Shown here one piece after another: positions 32,941 to 41,450 of a stretch of 64,000 nucleotides of DNA; positions within the stretch are counted from its first letter, which is position 1; each line of letters opens with the position of its first letter. A model generated the notes under the pieces. That model did not search any database and had not been told where the DNA came from. It was given only the letters and a program-made list of their open reading frames with translations. This stretch comes from Desulfotruncus arcticus DSM 17038. Lineage in GTDB: Bacteria > Bacillota > Desulfotomaculia > Desulfotomaculales > Desulfallaceae. Both the position numbers and the translations under genes were made by a program. The stretch covers positions 335,635 to 399,634 of the forward strand of contig NZ_FOOX01000002.1 of the NCBI RefSeq assembly GCF_900113335.1, written 5' to 3'.

Positions 32941-35372
32941 TGAAACTTCCTCCTTATTTTTTGTGAAACATTATTTAGGAAAGCACTAAGTTTATTTTCT
33001 TCAGCCGGCAAATCAGCGAAGTCCGGTACCGGTAAATCCAGCTGTACTGCCGGCAGCTGGTGGACATCCAGCAGTTCTTCCTTCAGTTTAAGCTCAAGGT
33101 TATTGTAGTTGGTTGGTGTAAAAATGGCAATGTCTATTCCCACCAGGTTAAGAAAAGCGATAATTATGGCGTCTTCATCACTGAAAATATCCTTGGTGCC
33201 GTCATAAATAATGAGTTTGGGCACTTCCGCAGGGAAATCAAAGGTTTCTATCAGCCGTAAAATACGATCATCCATAGTTAAAACGGCCATTAGTATTTTT
33301 AATCGCAATTCTTTGTCATTGCCGCTGTTAATAAAAACATCCGCTTTAATCAGCTCATCGGTTTTATTGATGATAAACTCCTGCAGTGCGGTTTTTAAAT
33401 AGCTAAACCGGTAAAATTCACTTTGGAACAGTTTTTCTCTGTCTATCAAGCCGGAGCTGTTGAATAAAAAAGCCGACGCATATAAATCCCGCTTGCTGTA
33501 GCTTACCTTGGTAAAAGGAACGCTTGTTATGACGTAAGTGTTGCCGGCTGTTGCCAGCTCTCTGTAATCATGCCAGTACTGTGGCAATTCTTTATGGGTA
33601 CCCCTGATCTTGGCAAAGAGGTTGGGCACATAAACATTGTTATCGGCCACTTTAAACTCCGGCCGTATCTTTGCTTCTTCCCGCCAGAGAATTTTCAACT
33701 CATCGTAGGTGGTTTTTAACGTTACCGGTTTGGTCAGGCTGTGCTCGAACTGCCAGGGCTTAAATAATCCCACGTCTCCGGTGTAAATAACCTGCTCTAT
33801 TTCCCGGGCGGCGTTATAGGCAACTGTGGCTTTCCTCACTGTTCGTTCATGTTGGGGGAATTGTTCCAGTGCCGCACTATGCTCATGTTGGATCAGTTTG
33901 GTGTGGTTCTGTTCAGGGTCAATTTGTTTAAAGACATGATCTTTTTGTACATCAGAATTAACATATAAAACATCACAGCCGATTTTGGAGAGATAAATTA
34001 ACAAGTATGCTTCATGGCATTTAATGTTGCCATAATATAGGATTTTGGGGCTGTCCTGAAAATCAAAGGACTTATATAAAGCAGCAAAGTATTTATTGAT
34101 CCAGCCAATTAATTTTAACGCAAAATTTTCTGTTTTGGATAGGCTGCTGCCGGCCTCTGTTTGATCAAACAAGTCGATGGTTTCCTTAAAGGCTGTTTTG
34201 ATGGTGTTCTGTAAGGGCTGGCTGGCGGTAGCCGGTAAAATTCCGGCATTGATAATTTTGTTGATTAAAAGCTCCTTCTCGCTGCCGTGCAGCAGTGTTG
34301 TCCGCGCCTGCCCCAGTTTGGATTTATACAGTGCAATTGCTTGATTCCCGGGCATAGCCACATGGTCCGTCAATCTGATAAAGCCGTTTGGTTTGTTTTG
34401 CAGAGTTTTATCCAGCCGGTAGAGGGTATTGTAATATTCGTCCACTGCTGAATCTATGCTTGCGTTGATGCCAATGTGCCTGTAAAAGTATACAGGTATA
34501 ATGGGGGCCGGGTTGCCCAGATAGCCGCTTCTTTTATTTAACGGCAGCAGCAGGTCCCTGAATATGTCACTGGAGCTTTTAAGTTTAACCACGGCGGTAT
34601 GGCCGGTGACGGGCACTACTTGATCCAGCGCATCCAAATTCACCGGCTCTGTTGGCTTGGTTATGGCCTTAACCGGCGGGTGGTCAAGTTTAACTTTGAT
34701 GCTTCCCTCCATGAGCATGGAAAACCGGTTACTGTTATCCACTTTGGAGTAATCTGAATCGGAACAGGGATTAATGTATAAAACATCACAGCCTATTTGG
34801 GACAACAAAATCAGGTAATAAACACAGTGCTTTTTAATGTCGCCATAATATAATATTTTGGGGTTCCAGGGTGAATTGGTTTGGTATAATTGCGGGATAT
34901 GTTCGTGCAGCCATAGCAGCAGCTTGGAAACAAAATTTTTTACCATACTGATATTAACAGACGGTTCATTTTTTAGATACTGGGCAAGGACAGTTTTAAA
35001 AGGCCCTTTTATTTCTGCGGCAGCTGTAGGAAATAAATTGTCCCTTGCCAGGATATCGCACAAAGCGTCTGCCTGGATATCGTTTAACACGGCCAGGGCA
35101 TTGTTGATGCCGCCGGTCAGGTTTTTATTAAAAGGGAGCGGGATGTCTTCAATAAAATAAAGATATAAGCTGCCCAGGTTGCTAAGTCTCTCATGCAGCA
35201 GGGTTGTTTGATTAATAAATTCCGTCTGGTTGTTGAAGCCGATGATTCGGTAAAAGAAAACGCTTTTGCCGTTGTCCCGGGGACGTTCTTTTAAAGGTAG
35301 CAGTAGATCATTATAAATATCCTTTGATTGCTTTAACACAATCTGCCTGTCCCTATTTCTGCTAATCTTCAT
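32937..35372 (-). CDS. YceG-family protein with repeated units, Ter module
   Basis: An 811-residue cytoplasmic protein of the bacterial YceG family (putative component of the Ter biosynthetic module; not the MltG-type YceG). It contains two clear repeats: DIYNDLLLPLKER...VFFYRIIGFNN and DIFRDLLLPLNKR...VYFYRHIGINA, each followed by an ILYYGDIKKHCVYYLILLSQIGCDVLYINP-type strand; a third, weaker unit ends with LIIYDGTKDIF...LVGIDIAIFTPTNYNN. The Bacillus relative is, from memory, near 540 residues, so this one looks extended by one unit. ATG 35372 is chosen over TTG 35375. It is the first gene of the yceG-telA operon. Confidence 0.85.
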   Translation of the reverse strand: MKISRNRDRQIVLKQSKDIYNDLLLPLKERPRDNGKSVFFYRIIGFNNQTEFINQTTLLHERLSNLGSLYLYFIEDIPLPFNKNLTGGINNALAVLNDIQADALCDILARDNLFPTAAAEIKGPFKTVLAQYLKNEPSVNISMVKNFVSKLLLWLHEHIPQLYQTNSPWNPKILYYGDIKKHCVYYLILLSQIGCDVLYINPCSDSDYSKVDNSNRFSMLMEGSIKVKLDHPPVKAITKPTEPVNLDALDQVVPVTGHTAVVKLKSSSDIFRDLLLPLNKRSGYLGNPAPIIPVYFYRHIGINASIDSAVDEYYNTLYRLDKTLQNKPNGFIRLTDHVAMPGNQAIALYKSKLGQARTTLLHGSEKELLINKIINAGILPATASQPLQNTIKTAFKETIDLFDQTEAGSSLSKTENFALKLIGWINKYFAALYKSFDFQDSPKILYYGNIKCHEAYLLIYLSKIGCDVLYVNSDVQKDHVFKQIDPEQNHTKLIQHEHSAALEQFPQHERTVRKATVAYNAAREIEQVIYTGDVGLFKPWQFEHSLTKPVTLKTTYDELKILWREEAKIRPEFKVADNNVYVPNLFAKIRGTHKELPQYWHDYRELATAGNTYVITSVPFTKVSYSKRDLYASAFLFNSSGLIDREKLFQSEFYRFSYLKTALQEFIINKTDELIKADVFINSGNDKELRLKILMAVLTMDDRILRLIETFDFPAEVPKLIIYDGTKDIFSDEDAIIIAFLNLVGIDIAIFTPTNYNNLELKLKEELLDVHQLPAVQLDLPVPDFADLPAEENKLSAFLNNVSQKIRRKFH

Positions 35373-35480
35373 CAAAAACTACCCTTTCCTATCAAAAAAC
35401 TATCTGTTTTTAGTATCTCATGTTTTAGTATCTCATGGTATGGCTAATCTGCCAACACCTTTGACATTTCTTCTTATTTC

Positions 35481-35660
35481 AATAAAGAAGACTTGGTTCA
35501 GGTGGGGTTTTGACCCATACGTTGGGGACATTCCTCGACCCAAAAGTTTAACCCATAAGCAGAGGTGTGTCCCCTGACCGCTAAACCTTAGTCGCACTTA
35601 TTTCGAGCTTACAGCCTGTTAATCCCCGACCTAAGAGGGAGGGGTTTTACAGGCTGTGCG
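35481..35660 (+). repeat. Double-hairpin repeat, copy C, interrupted
   Basis: The left arm of hairpin 1 and the core TTAGTCGCACTTATTTCGAG are intact. The right arm of hairpin 1 is replaced by a ~65-bp insert (about 35517-35582) that itself has GGGGACATTCCTC / GAGGTGTGTCCCC ends. Hairpin 2 has a completely different sequence (ACAGCCTGT ... ACAGGCTGT) but the same place and shape. Confidence 0.8.
35517..35582. mobile_element. Short REP-like insert inside repeat copy C
   Basis: About 65 bp bounded by GGGGACATTCCTC and GAGGTGTGTCCCC (11 of 13 paired). It interrupts hairpin 1 of the double-hairpin repeat. No coding capacity. The shape fits REP-type palindromes mobilised by Y1 (IS200-like) transposases; the mobilising enzyme is not in the window. 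Confidence 0.45.
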
Positions 35661-35678
35661 AAGATTAATAGTTGATCC

Positions 35679-35707
35679 TTGACAATTAATATTTTGCAAG
35701 ATATAAG
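35679..35707 (+). promoter_or_regulatory. Sigma-A promoter of permease operon
   Basis: TTGACA at 35679-35684 and TATAAG at 35702-35707 with 17-bp spacing make a near-consensus promoter. An AGTAATA ... TATTACT dyad (about 35706-35738) follows immediately and could be an operator. Confidence 0.75.
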
Positions 35708-35751
35708 TAATAATAAATTGTAATTAGGAATATTACTATTTAGGAGACGGT

Positions 35752-35829
35752 ATGACCAAGGATGATTATGCCATTGAGCAGTTTTGCGAAGCATGGCTTT
35801 GGGATCTTCGGCTATTGCGAGTTATGTAG
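35752..35829 (+). CDS. Small leader peptide candidate, 25 aa
   Basis: ATG at 35752 is preceded by an excellent AGGAGA site; the frame encodes MTKDDYAIEQFCEAWLWDLRLL and three more residues before TAG. It lies between the promoter and the permease gene (start 35871) and could be a leader peptide or a remnant. No family recognised. Confidence 0.4.
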   Translation: MTKDDYAIEQFCEAWLWDLRLLRVM

Positions 35830-35870
35830 GGAAAAGCGGTAGCAGGATAAGCTTGGGCGAGAGGGGGGAG

Positions 35871-36947
35871 ATGGGATTGCGTGTGTTGATATTAAATGTT
35901 AAAAAAATAGCTGTTTCTTTTTTAATGCTGTCTTTGGGTATATATATTGCCTGGCACCTGGCAAAATTTTTAACAGCGGCAGTACACTTAAATAATACCG
36001 GGATGAATATAGCCTGGTCCGATCTGTTAAATTTTAAGATAATTTTTTTGAGCATAATTATTGAGGCACTGCCATTTATTCTGATCGGAGTCTTTGTATC
36101 CGCTGTTCTGCAAAATTTCGTTTCAGAAGAGACTATCCGTAGAATTCTGCCCCGAAATAAAATGGCCAATTTACTGCTGGCCAGTTTTTTGGGGATTATT
36201 TTCCCCGTATGCGAATGCGGCATAGTTCCGATCACCCGCAGGCTCATCAGTAAGGGGGTACCTCTTTACAGTGCTGTTACTTTTATGCTGGCCGCACCCA
36301 TTATTAACCCGGTAGTTGCCTCTTCGACAGCGGTTGCCTTCAGCGCCGCCCCCCCAATGGTTTGGTTTAGATTGGGACTGGCTTTCTTTGTTTCGTTCGT
36401 TGCCGGGCTGCTTTTAAGCTTCTGGTTCGACAGCAGGGAACTGAAAGGCGGTGCACTGCAAAGCCTCTGTGGCTGCGGTTGTACTCACGATCACCATAAC
36501 TATAATTACCACGCACGACCAACTATGGCGACTAAATTAATTAACACCTTCCAGAATGCCTGCGATGAGTTTTTCGACATGGGCAAGTATCTGATTATGG
36601 GTGCTTCCCTGGCCGCGCTGGTTCAAACCTTTGTGTCACGGGATATTATACTTCATATTGGTCAGAATTCACTGTCATCTATAGCAGCCATGATGACTTT
36701 CGCCTTTGGGGTTTCCGTTTGCTCATCAGCCGACGCTTTTATTGCCGCATCATTTGCAGGCAACTTCACTACCGGTTCACTGCTCGCGTTCATGGTATTC
36801 GGTCCCATGATTGATATGAAAAATATCCTAATGATGCTCAGCGCTTTTAAAACTCGTTTTGTGCTGGCGCTGGTTGTGATTATTGCTCTTTTGGTTATAG
36901 GCAGTACTTATTTGATTAATTATATGTCAACCGGGGGTATGGGGTAG
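35871..36947 (+). CDS. Permease, UPF0718/DUF318 (YcgR/ArsP type)
   Basis: A 358-residue membrane protein with about eight helices in two inverted halves. Signature blocks: IIIEALPFILIGVFVSAVLQNFVSEE, IIFPVCECGIVPITRRLISKGVPLYSAVTFMLAAPIINPVV and VSVCSSADAFIAASFAGNF. The central cytoplasmic loop is metal-binding-like (CGCGCTHDHHNYNYH). Relatives include the ArsP organoarsenical permease and Bacillus YcgR. The next gene encodes the usual YcgQ partner with no gap, so the two form a transporter of unknown, possibly metal-containing, substrate. ATG 35871 is chosen for its strong GGGGGGAG site; the open frame begins at 35784. Confidence 0.9.
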   Translation: MGLRVLILNVKKIAVSFLMLSLGIYIAWHLAKFLTAAVHLNNTGMNIAWSDLLNFKIIFLSIIIEALPFILIGVFVSAVLQNFVSEETIRRILPRNKMANLLLASFLGIIFPVCECGIVPITRRLISKGVPLYSAVTFMLAAPIINPVVASSTAVAFSAAPPMVWFRLGLAFFVSFVAGLLLSFWFDSRELKGGALQSLCGCGCTHDHHNYNYHARPTMATKLINTFQNACDEFFDMGKYLIMGASLAALVQTFVSRDIILHIGQNSLSSIAAMMTFAFGVSVCSSADAFIAASFAGNFTTGSLLAFMVFGPMIDMKNILMMLSAFKTRFVLALVVIIALLVIGSTYLINYMSTGGMG

Positions 36948-37820
36948 ATGCAAAGACAGGTGTCTTATAATAAAGAAGCTTTGTTAAAATCTTTAATTCT
37001 GTTGGGATTTAGTGTGTTTCTCTTTTGGCTTGTGAAAAGTAATAATATTATCTATTATATTAACCCCCGATTTGCAGGGCTTACTAAATTGGCGGCAGTG
37101 CTGATTTTTCTGATGTTTCTGGTGCAGGCAGGCAATTTTTATCTGCAGACGCATTCAGACCATCGTCATGCTCATGCCGGCCGGGGCAGAAGTAAACTGG
37201 TTTTTTTACCGTTCGTGATCACCCTATTGATGGCTTTCCTATTGCCCAACCAAGCTCTTGATGCCGGCATGGCTCAAAATAAAGGAATGGATCTTGGTTC
37301 GCGGACCGCCGTTTCTGTCCAGTCCGGCCAAGCCGGTGCAAACCCGGGTAATGCGACTTCTGCGGAAACAAATAACAGCGATGCGAATAGCCGGGGCTAC
37401 ACCGAACAGGATCAAAATCCCGTGCAGACTAAGATTGATGAACTCCGTCAGGCCAGTTTAATACAAGTCAGCGAAGAGAATTTTACTCTGGTAAACAGTG
37501 AAGTCTACACTTATCCGGATAAATATGCCGGCAAAGAAATCACCATGCTTGGTTTTGTGGTTAAAGATCAAAAGTTCCAGGCCGAACAATTTGGCTTGGT
37601 CCGCTATGTAATTACCTGCTGCTCTGCTGACGCTCTGCCTGCCGGGTTTTTATGCGAATATACCAGTGCGCCTGATTTTAATGAAGGCGATTGGCTGAAT
37701 ATCAGGGGAACAATTGAATTGGGAAAATATGAGGGCGAAACCGCCCCGGTCATTAAGGTTGCTTCTATTAGTGCAGCACAACAGCCTGAAAACCCGTATA
37801 TCTATCCTGTTTATTTTTGA
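36948..37820 (+). CDS. YcgQ-type permease subunit (TIGR03943/DUF1980)
   Basis: A 290-residue protein with two N-terminal helices (about 13-32 and 43-62), a His-rich loop (HSDHRHAHAGRGR), a third helix near 85-100, an extracytoplasmic low-complexity linker (GQAGANPGNATSAETNNSDANS) and a C-terminal OB-like domain (YPDKYAGKEITMLGFVVKDQ, ITCCSADALPAGFLCEY). This pattern is the YcgQ family that always accompanies the UPF0718 permease. The ATG directly follows the permease stop codon. Substrate unknown; the His-rich loops of both proteins suggest metal binding. Confidence 0.88.
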   Translation: MQRQVSYNKEALLKSLILLGFSVFLFWLVKSNNIIYYINPRFAGLTKLAAVLIFLMFLVQAGNFYLQTHSDHRHAHAGRGRSKLVFLPFVITLLMAFLLPNQALDAGMAQNKGMDLGSRTAVSVQSGQAGANPGNATSAETNNSDANSRGYTEQDQNPVQTKIDELRQASLIQVSEENFTLVNSEVYTYPDKYAGKEITMLGFVVKDQKFQAEQFGLVRYVITCCSADALPAGFLCEYTSAPDFNEGDWLNIRGTIELGKYEGETAPVIKVASISAAQQPENPYIYPVYF

Positions 37821-38105
37821 ATTTAAAAAGAAATTATACAAAACACGAGCAAATTACTGCCAACATAAAATGACAGCCGATGTCTGAGTGTTACTTTGGG
37901 TATTTGATACCCTAATAAGGCAATACCCGCAAAACCCAGGGTTTGGTTATAAATGAATAATCTTCAAAAGACAAACATAACAATTAATCATATTCGTCAT
38001 TAATATGTGCCTTCGGCTGTCTAGTGCAGCTACATAAAAGTCTTGCAAGTGAAAGCCAACGCTTTTAAAGCCAAGGGATTTTAAATCTAAGGAATGAGGG
38101 TTTTT

Positions 38106-39290
38106 ATGATTAATCGGGCGTTATTTTTGTTACTGGGCACAGTTATATTGACCATCATGGGCATATCTACGGCTTATGGCCAGGAAAATGAACCGGAAGA
38201 GGATTGGAATGCAGGCCAAATTATCAGGGCCGAGGTTCTCGACGTACATACTGAAATGGAAACCGGAGCGGCAACGGGAATATCGGGAAAAGAGAAAAAT
38301 CAATTGGTTACTGTTAAACTTATAGGCGGCCAATATAACGGACAGTTGCTTCAGCTCCCTCACGTGGTAATGGATCAACCGGGCTACGATATAGAGGTAC
38401 GGCCGGGGGAAGAAGTTATTGTATATGTGGAATATGATGGAAACAACATAAAAAATGCATACATTGAGGATTATGCGCGGGACAAGAAGTTATTTTATCT
38501 CGTAGGGTTATTTGTATTGCTGTTAATATTAATAGGAGGTAAAAAGGGGATAAAATCGGTTATCTCCCTGGCCATTACCGGGGGGGCAATTTTTTTGGTG
38601 CTGCTTCCCTTGATATTTCGGGGTCATGATCCCATCGTAGTAACCATCCTGGTATCTGCCGCAGTGGCTGCAGTAACACTGATCATGATTGGAGGAATAT
38701 CCGTTAAAACAATAGCGGCCATTATTGGCACCACCGGTGGAGTTCTGACAGCGGGAACACTGGCCTTTATTGTAGGTACGGCTGCCCGGTTGACCGGTTT
38801 CAGCGATGAGGAGATGCATATGCTGCTGTATATCCCGCAGCAGGTAAATTTCGATTACCGCGGTATATTATTCGCAGGTATGATTATTGGCGCGCTGGGC
38901 GCCGTGATGGATGTGGGGATGTCCATCGCGTCTGCGGTCGAAGAAATAAAAAAAGCAAATCCCTTCCTGAGGGCAGGTGCGTTAATTCGGGCAGGTATGA
39001 ACGTTGGCCGGGATATTATGGGCACCATGGCAAACACTTTGATTCTGGCTTATACCGGTGGGGCTATTCCGCTCATGCTCGTATTTATGGCTTATAATAT
39101 GCCTTTTATTAAAGCAGTTAATCTTGACTTGATAGCTACTGAAATTGTGCGTGCTTTGGCGGGGAGCATCGGGTTGATACTGGCTATTCCAATTACGTCA
39201 ATTATTGCCGGTTTATTGTTTGGACAAATGAAGGTTCAACCCCAAGAAGTTTATGATTATAGAAATGAGAAGGGCCCTTTAAATTACTGA
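38106..39290 (+). CDS. YibE/F family membrane protein
   Basis: A 394-residue protein with a signal-like N-terminal helix, an extracytoplasmic beta-rich domain (about 25-125, QLVTVKLIGGQYNGQLLQLPHVVMDQPGYDIEVRPGEEVIVYVE) and about seven membrane helices with the family motifs GGKKGIKSVISLAITGGAIFLVLLPLI, LFAGMIIGALGAVMDVGMSIASAVEEI and RAGMNVGRDIMGTMANTLILAYTGGAIPL. Function of YibE/F proteins is unknown; some are linked to manganese or membrane homeostasis. ATG 38106 has GAGGG five bases upstream; ATG 38094 is in frame. It stands alone, with a small hairpin at 39308-39333 behind it. Confidence 0.9.
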   Translation: MINRALFLLLGTVILTIMGISTAYGQENEPEEDWNAGQIIRAEVLDVHTEMETGAATGISGKEKNQLVTVKLIGGQYNGQLLQLPHVVMDQPGYDIEVRPGEEVIVYVEYDGNNIKNAYIEDYARDKKLFYLVGLFVLLLILIGGKKGIKSVISLAITGGAIFLVLLPLIFRGHDPIVVTILVSAAVAAVTLIMIGGISVKTIAAIIGTTGGVLTAGTLAFIVGTAARLTGFSDEEMHMLLYIPQQVNFDYRGILFAGMIIGALGAVMDVGMSIASAVEEIKKANPFLRAGALIRAGMNVGRDIMGTMANTLILAYTGGAIPLMLVFMAYNMPFIKAVNLDLIATEIVRALAGSIGLILAIPITSIIAGLLFGQMKVQPQEVYDYRNEKGPLNY

Positions 39291-39307
39291 TAGGATTTTA
39301 AAAAACC

Positions 39308-39333
39308 ATTGCCGGCATACTGTTTCCGGCAAT
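39308..39333 (+). terminator. Weak hairpin terminator after YibE/F gene
   Basis: ATTGCCGG / CCGGCAAT stem with a 10-nt loop lies 18 bp after the stop codon, without a clear T-tract. Confidence 0.45.
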
Positions 39334-39356
39334 CCTGATGTGTTTATCCGCATACA

Positions 39357-39370
39357 AACCCACCTGAACC
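39357..39370. repeat. Relic of repeat hairpin 1 arm
   Basis: AACCCACCTGAACC is the right arm of hairpin 1 of the double-hairpin repeat (one base shorter in its C run), standing alone upstream of jetA. It may be a chance match or a decayed copy. Confidence 0.3.
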
Positions 39371-39475
39371 ATCCATAACCTAATTTCCATATATCGCTGC
39401 GAAGTAGCGGTCTTTCTGATATATTATTAAATTATAAGTGAAATTCAGACACCAATCAGAAATGGGCAGTGGATA

Positions 39476-40906
39476 ATGCAAATGTACGGCAAGGATTTTT
39501 TTGCGCGGGTTCCGGAAAATTTTTTTTCGATATTTAGCCGCAATCTCAAAGAAATTTATGTGGATTTGATATTTTTGGTCTACCAGGAGTATAACCAAAG
39601 AATTTATACCCTGTCGCGGGATCACATTATCGAGCTATTTACGGAATACCTGGAGAGTATGGGGGAGCAAACCTGGCAGGTTGACGAAGATAGCTCCCCG
39701 GAGGAAGCGGGAAAAAGCGCCCGTGAGCAGGCGCTGCAATATTTGCGCCGGCTGGTGGATTCGGGCTGGCTGAACCTGGAGCCGGAGCTTGATTATACTT
39801 TTAGAATATCCATCCCGGATTACGCCATTGTCATGCTGGAAGCAATGAATAAAATCCGCACGGGTTACCGGGTGGAATTTAAGGGCAGGATACTTAGCAT
39901 TTATCAGAACCTTACCGGCAGCGAAGGGTTTTCCTACGTTGCCCTGCAGCAGGCTTATGAGTCTACGCAGGAGTTAATTGACGGTTTAAAAAGCTTAAAT
40001 CACAGCATTAAAAATTATACCGAGAAGCTTCTGGAAGCTGAAGATGTGCGTGCTGTCTTGAGTCAAATTTTTGATGTGTACCAAACCAAGGTCCTGGGTG
40101 AGCAATACTACAGGCTAAAAACTTCGGAACATATCTCCAAATACCGCGTCGGTATTTTAAAGCGCACCAGGGAATGGCGTTCCAGCAGAGACGAGATCAT
40201 CAGGCAGGCCGCTGTCATGGTGCGGGAAAAACGGGTGCCGGATACGGGAGCAGCCGAAAATCTTTTATATGAATGGACGGAATACATCGATACTTCTTTC
40301 GGCCGGGAGATGGACAGGCTGCTGAGTGAAATTGACCGGCGCAATGCCAGGTATGCCAGGTCGGCGGCTGACCGCCTCAGGTTTAAGCTGCACCAAGGCC
40401 GGGGTGCCGGTCAGCATATCTATACGGTGCTGGCTTATCTGGGTAAATTAGCTAAAGAGTCGGGCGAAAAAACTTTGGTTCCCGGGGAAATTACCGGTTT
40501 CATTGCTCTTTTCCCCCAGGTGGCAGTGGACAACCACAGCCTGAGAAGGCCGCCCGCGGCGCGGCAGACCCATAAACCCCAGCCGCTCCGCGCTGTTGCC
40601 GTGCCGGAGGAGGTACGCAGAAAACAGCTCCAGCAGTTTGGCTCAAGGGTGGCGGAAGAAGTTACGGTGGAACAGGTAAATAATTATGTGGATAATATCC
40701 TGGGTGAAAATGATGTCTGCCCCATTGAGCAGGTACCCCTCAACAGCCGCAACCAGTGGGTAAAACTAATTTACATTATCCTGTTCAGTCAGTCCCCCAC
40801 GGCCAATTACCGCCTGGAAGGGGAAAGGGGAGAAACGGTTGCCATCAAGGAAGGGTCCATTGAGGTGCCCAACCTGGTTATTAAAAGGAAGGGGAGGAAG
40901 CGTTGA
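39476..40906 (+). CDS. jetA: Wadjet system JetA (kleisin-like)
   Basis: A 476-residue protein of the JetA / DUF5716 family, the kleisin-type subunit of Wadjet SMC complexes that restrict plasmids. It has the typical start (FFARVPENFFSIFSRNLKEIYVDLIFLVYQEYNQ), helical middle segments (STQELIDGLKSLNHSIKNYTEKLLEAE; DRLLSEIDRRNARYARSAADRLRFKLHQ) and the family C-terminus (VPLNSRNQWVKLIYIILFSQS). In normal loci jetB and jetC follow directly. Here they lie 15.8 kb downstream on the same strand, behind a catabolic island, and two repeat copies stand just after jetA. The start is ATG 39476; ATG 39482 is also in frame. Confidence 0.88.
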   Translation: MQMYGKDFFARVPENFFSIFSRNLKEIYVDLIFLVYQEYNQRIYTLSRDHIIELFTEYLESMGEQTWQVDEDSSPEEAGKSAREQALQYLRRLVDSGWLNLEPELDYTFRISIPDYAIVMLEAMNKIRTGYRVEFKGRILSIYQNLTGSEGFSYVALQQAYESTQELIDGLKSLNHSIKNYTEKLLEAEDVRAVLSQIFDVYQTKVLGEQYYRLKTSEHISKYRVGILKRTREWRSSRDEIIRQAAVMVREKRVPDTGAAENLLYEWTEYIDTSFGREMDRLLSEIDRRNARYARSAADRLRFKLHQGRGAGQHIYTVLAYLGKLAKESGEKTLVPGEITGFIALFPQVAVDNHSLRRPPAARQTHKPQPLRAVAVPEEVRRKQLQQFGSRVAEEVTVEQVNNYVDNILGENDVCPIEQVPLNSRNQWVKLIYIILFSQSPTANYRLEGERGETVAIKEGSIEVPNLVIKRKGRKR

Positions 40907-40983
40907 GCCGGTACCTGTAACCCTTTGCTTCTTCCTTTCTTAGCTACCATGAAAAAAAGGTTTTAAGTTACTTGTATCTGGCG

Positions 40984-41032
40984 ATCCGGTGGTTCCCTTC
41001 ATGCGCTGCGCTTACTTCGGGAACCACCGGAT
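40984..41032. repeat. Long solo hairpin after jetA
   Basis: A 14-bp perfect stem (ATCCGGTGGTTCCC / GGGAACCACCGGAT) with a 21-nt loop and no T-tract. It lies 78 bp past jetA and is not part of the double-hairpin repeat. Confidence 0.65.
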
Positions 41033-41058
41033 TACCTTGCCCGCGGTATCTATTTTTC

Positions 41059-41183
41059 ATCTCGTTAACCGCCGCTAAGACTCCCGCCTCTACAGGCGGG
41101 AGTCTTAGCGGCGATAAACTCGAAATAAGTGCGACTAAGGTTCAGGTGGGGTCAAAACCCCACCTGAACCAAGTCTTCTTTAT
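41059..41183 (-). repeat. Double-hairpin repeat, copy D
   Basis: A full copy in reverse orientation, with perfect hairpin stems and the conserved core. It is nearly identical to copy E 267 bp further on. Confidence 0.92.
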
Positions 41184-41450
41184 CATCTATCGTCCAAAAT
41201 GCTCTGCCGGCGTATTCCTCTCACCCGCACGCGCATTATAATGATCTATCCCCCATATGGTATATCTCGTTTTCACTTTCCTCCCCAGCCTTTTTAATGT
41301 TTCTTGGCGCTGTAGCCGGAGGTTTAACTGCTTCCCGGCGCTATAGGTTCTATTAGGGCTTTCAATAGGCTTTCAAAGATCGCCTAATAATCTCCCAATA
41401 AGCTCCTTTTGGCGGGCTGTAAATAACGTTTAACAGTCTGTTGTTGGCTA

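Larger units (their letters stand above)
35373..35678. other. Intergenic region with repeat copy C
   Basis: Between the yceG start and the next promoter lie a short duplicated ATCTCATGnTTTAGTATCTCATG tract (35415-35440) and repeat copy C (35481-35660). The yceG promoter should be near 35380-35450 but I cannot define it. Confidence 0.4.

Noticed and set aside
40972-41241. ORF of 89 codons through repeat copy D, similar to an ORF at 7302-7490
   Set aside because: The similarity comes only from translating the repeat itself; the orientations are opposite to neighbouring genes and there is no start signal.
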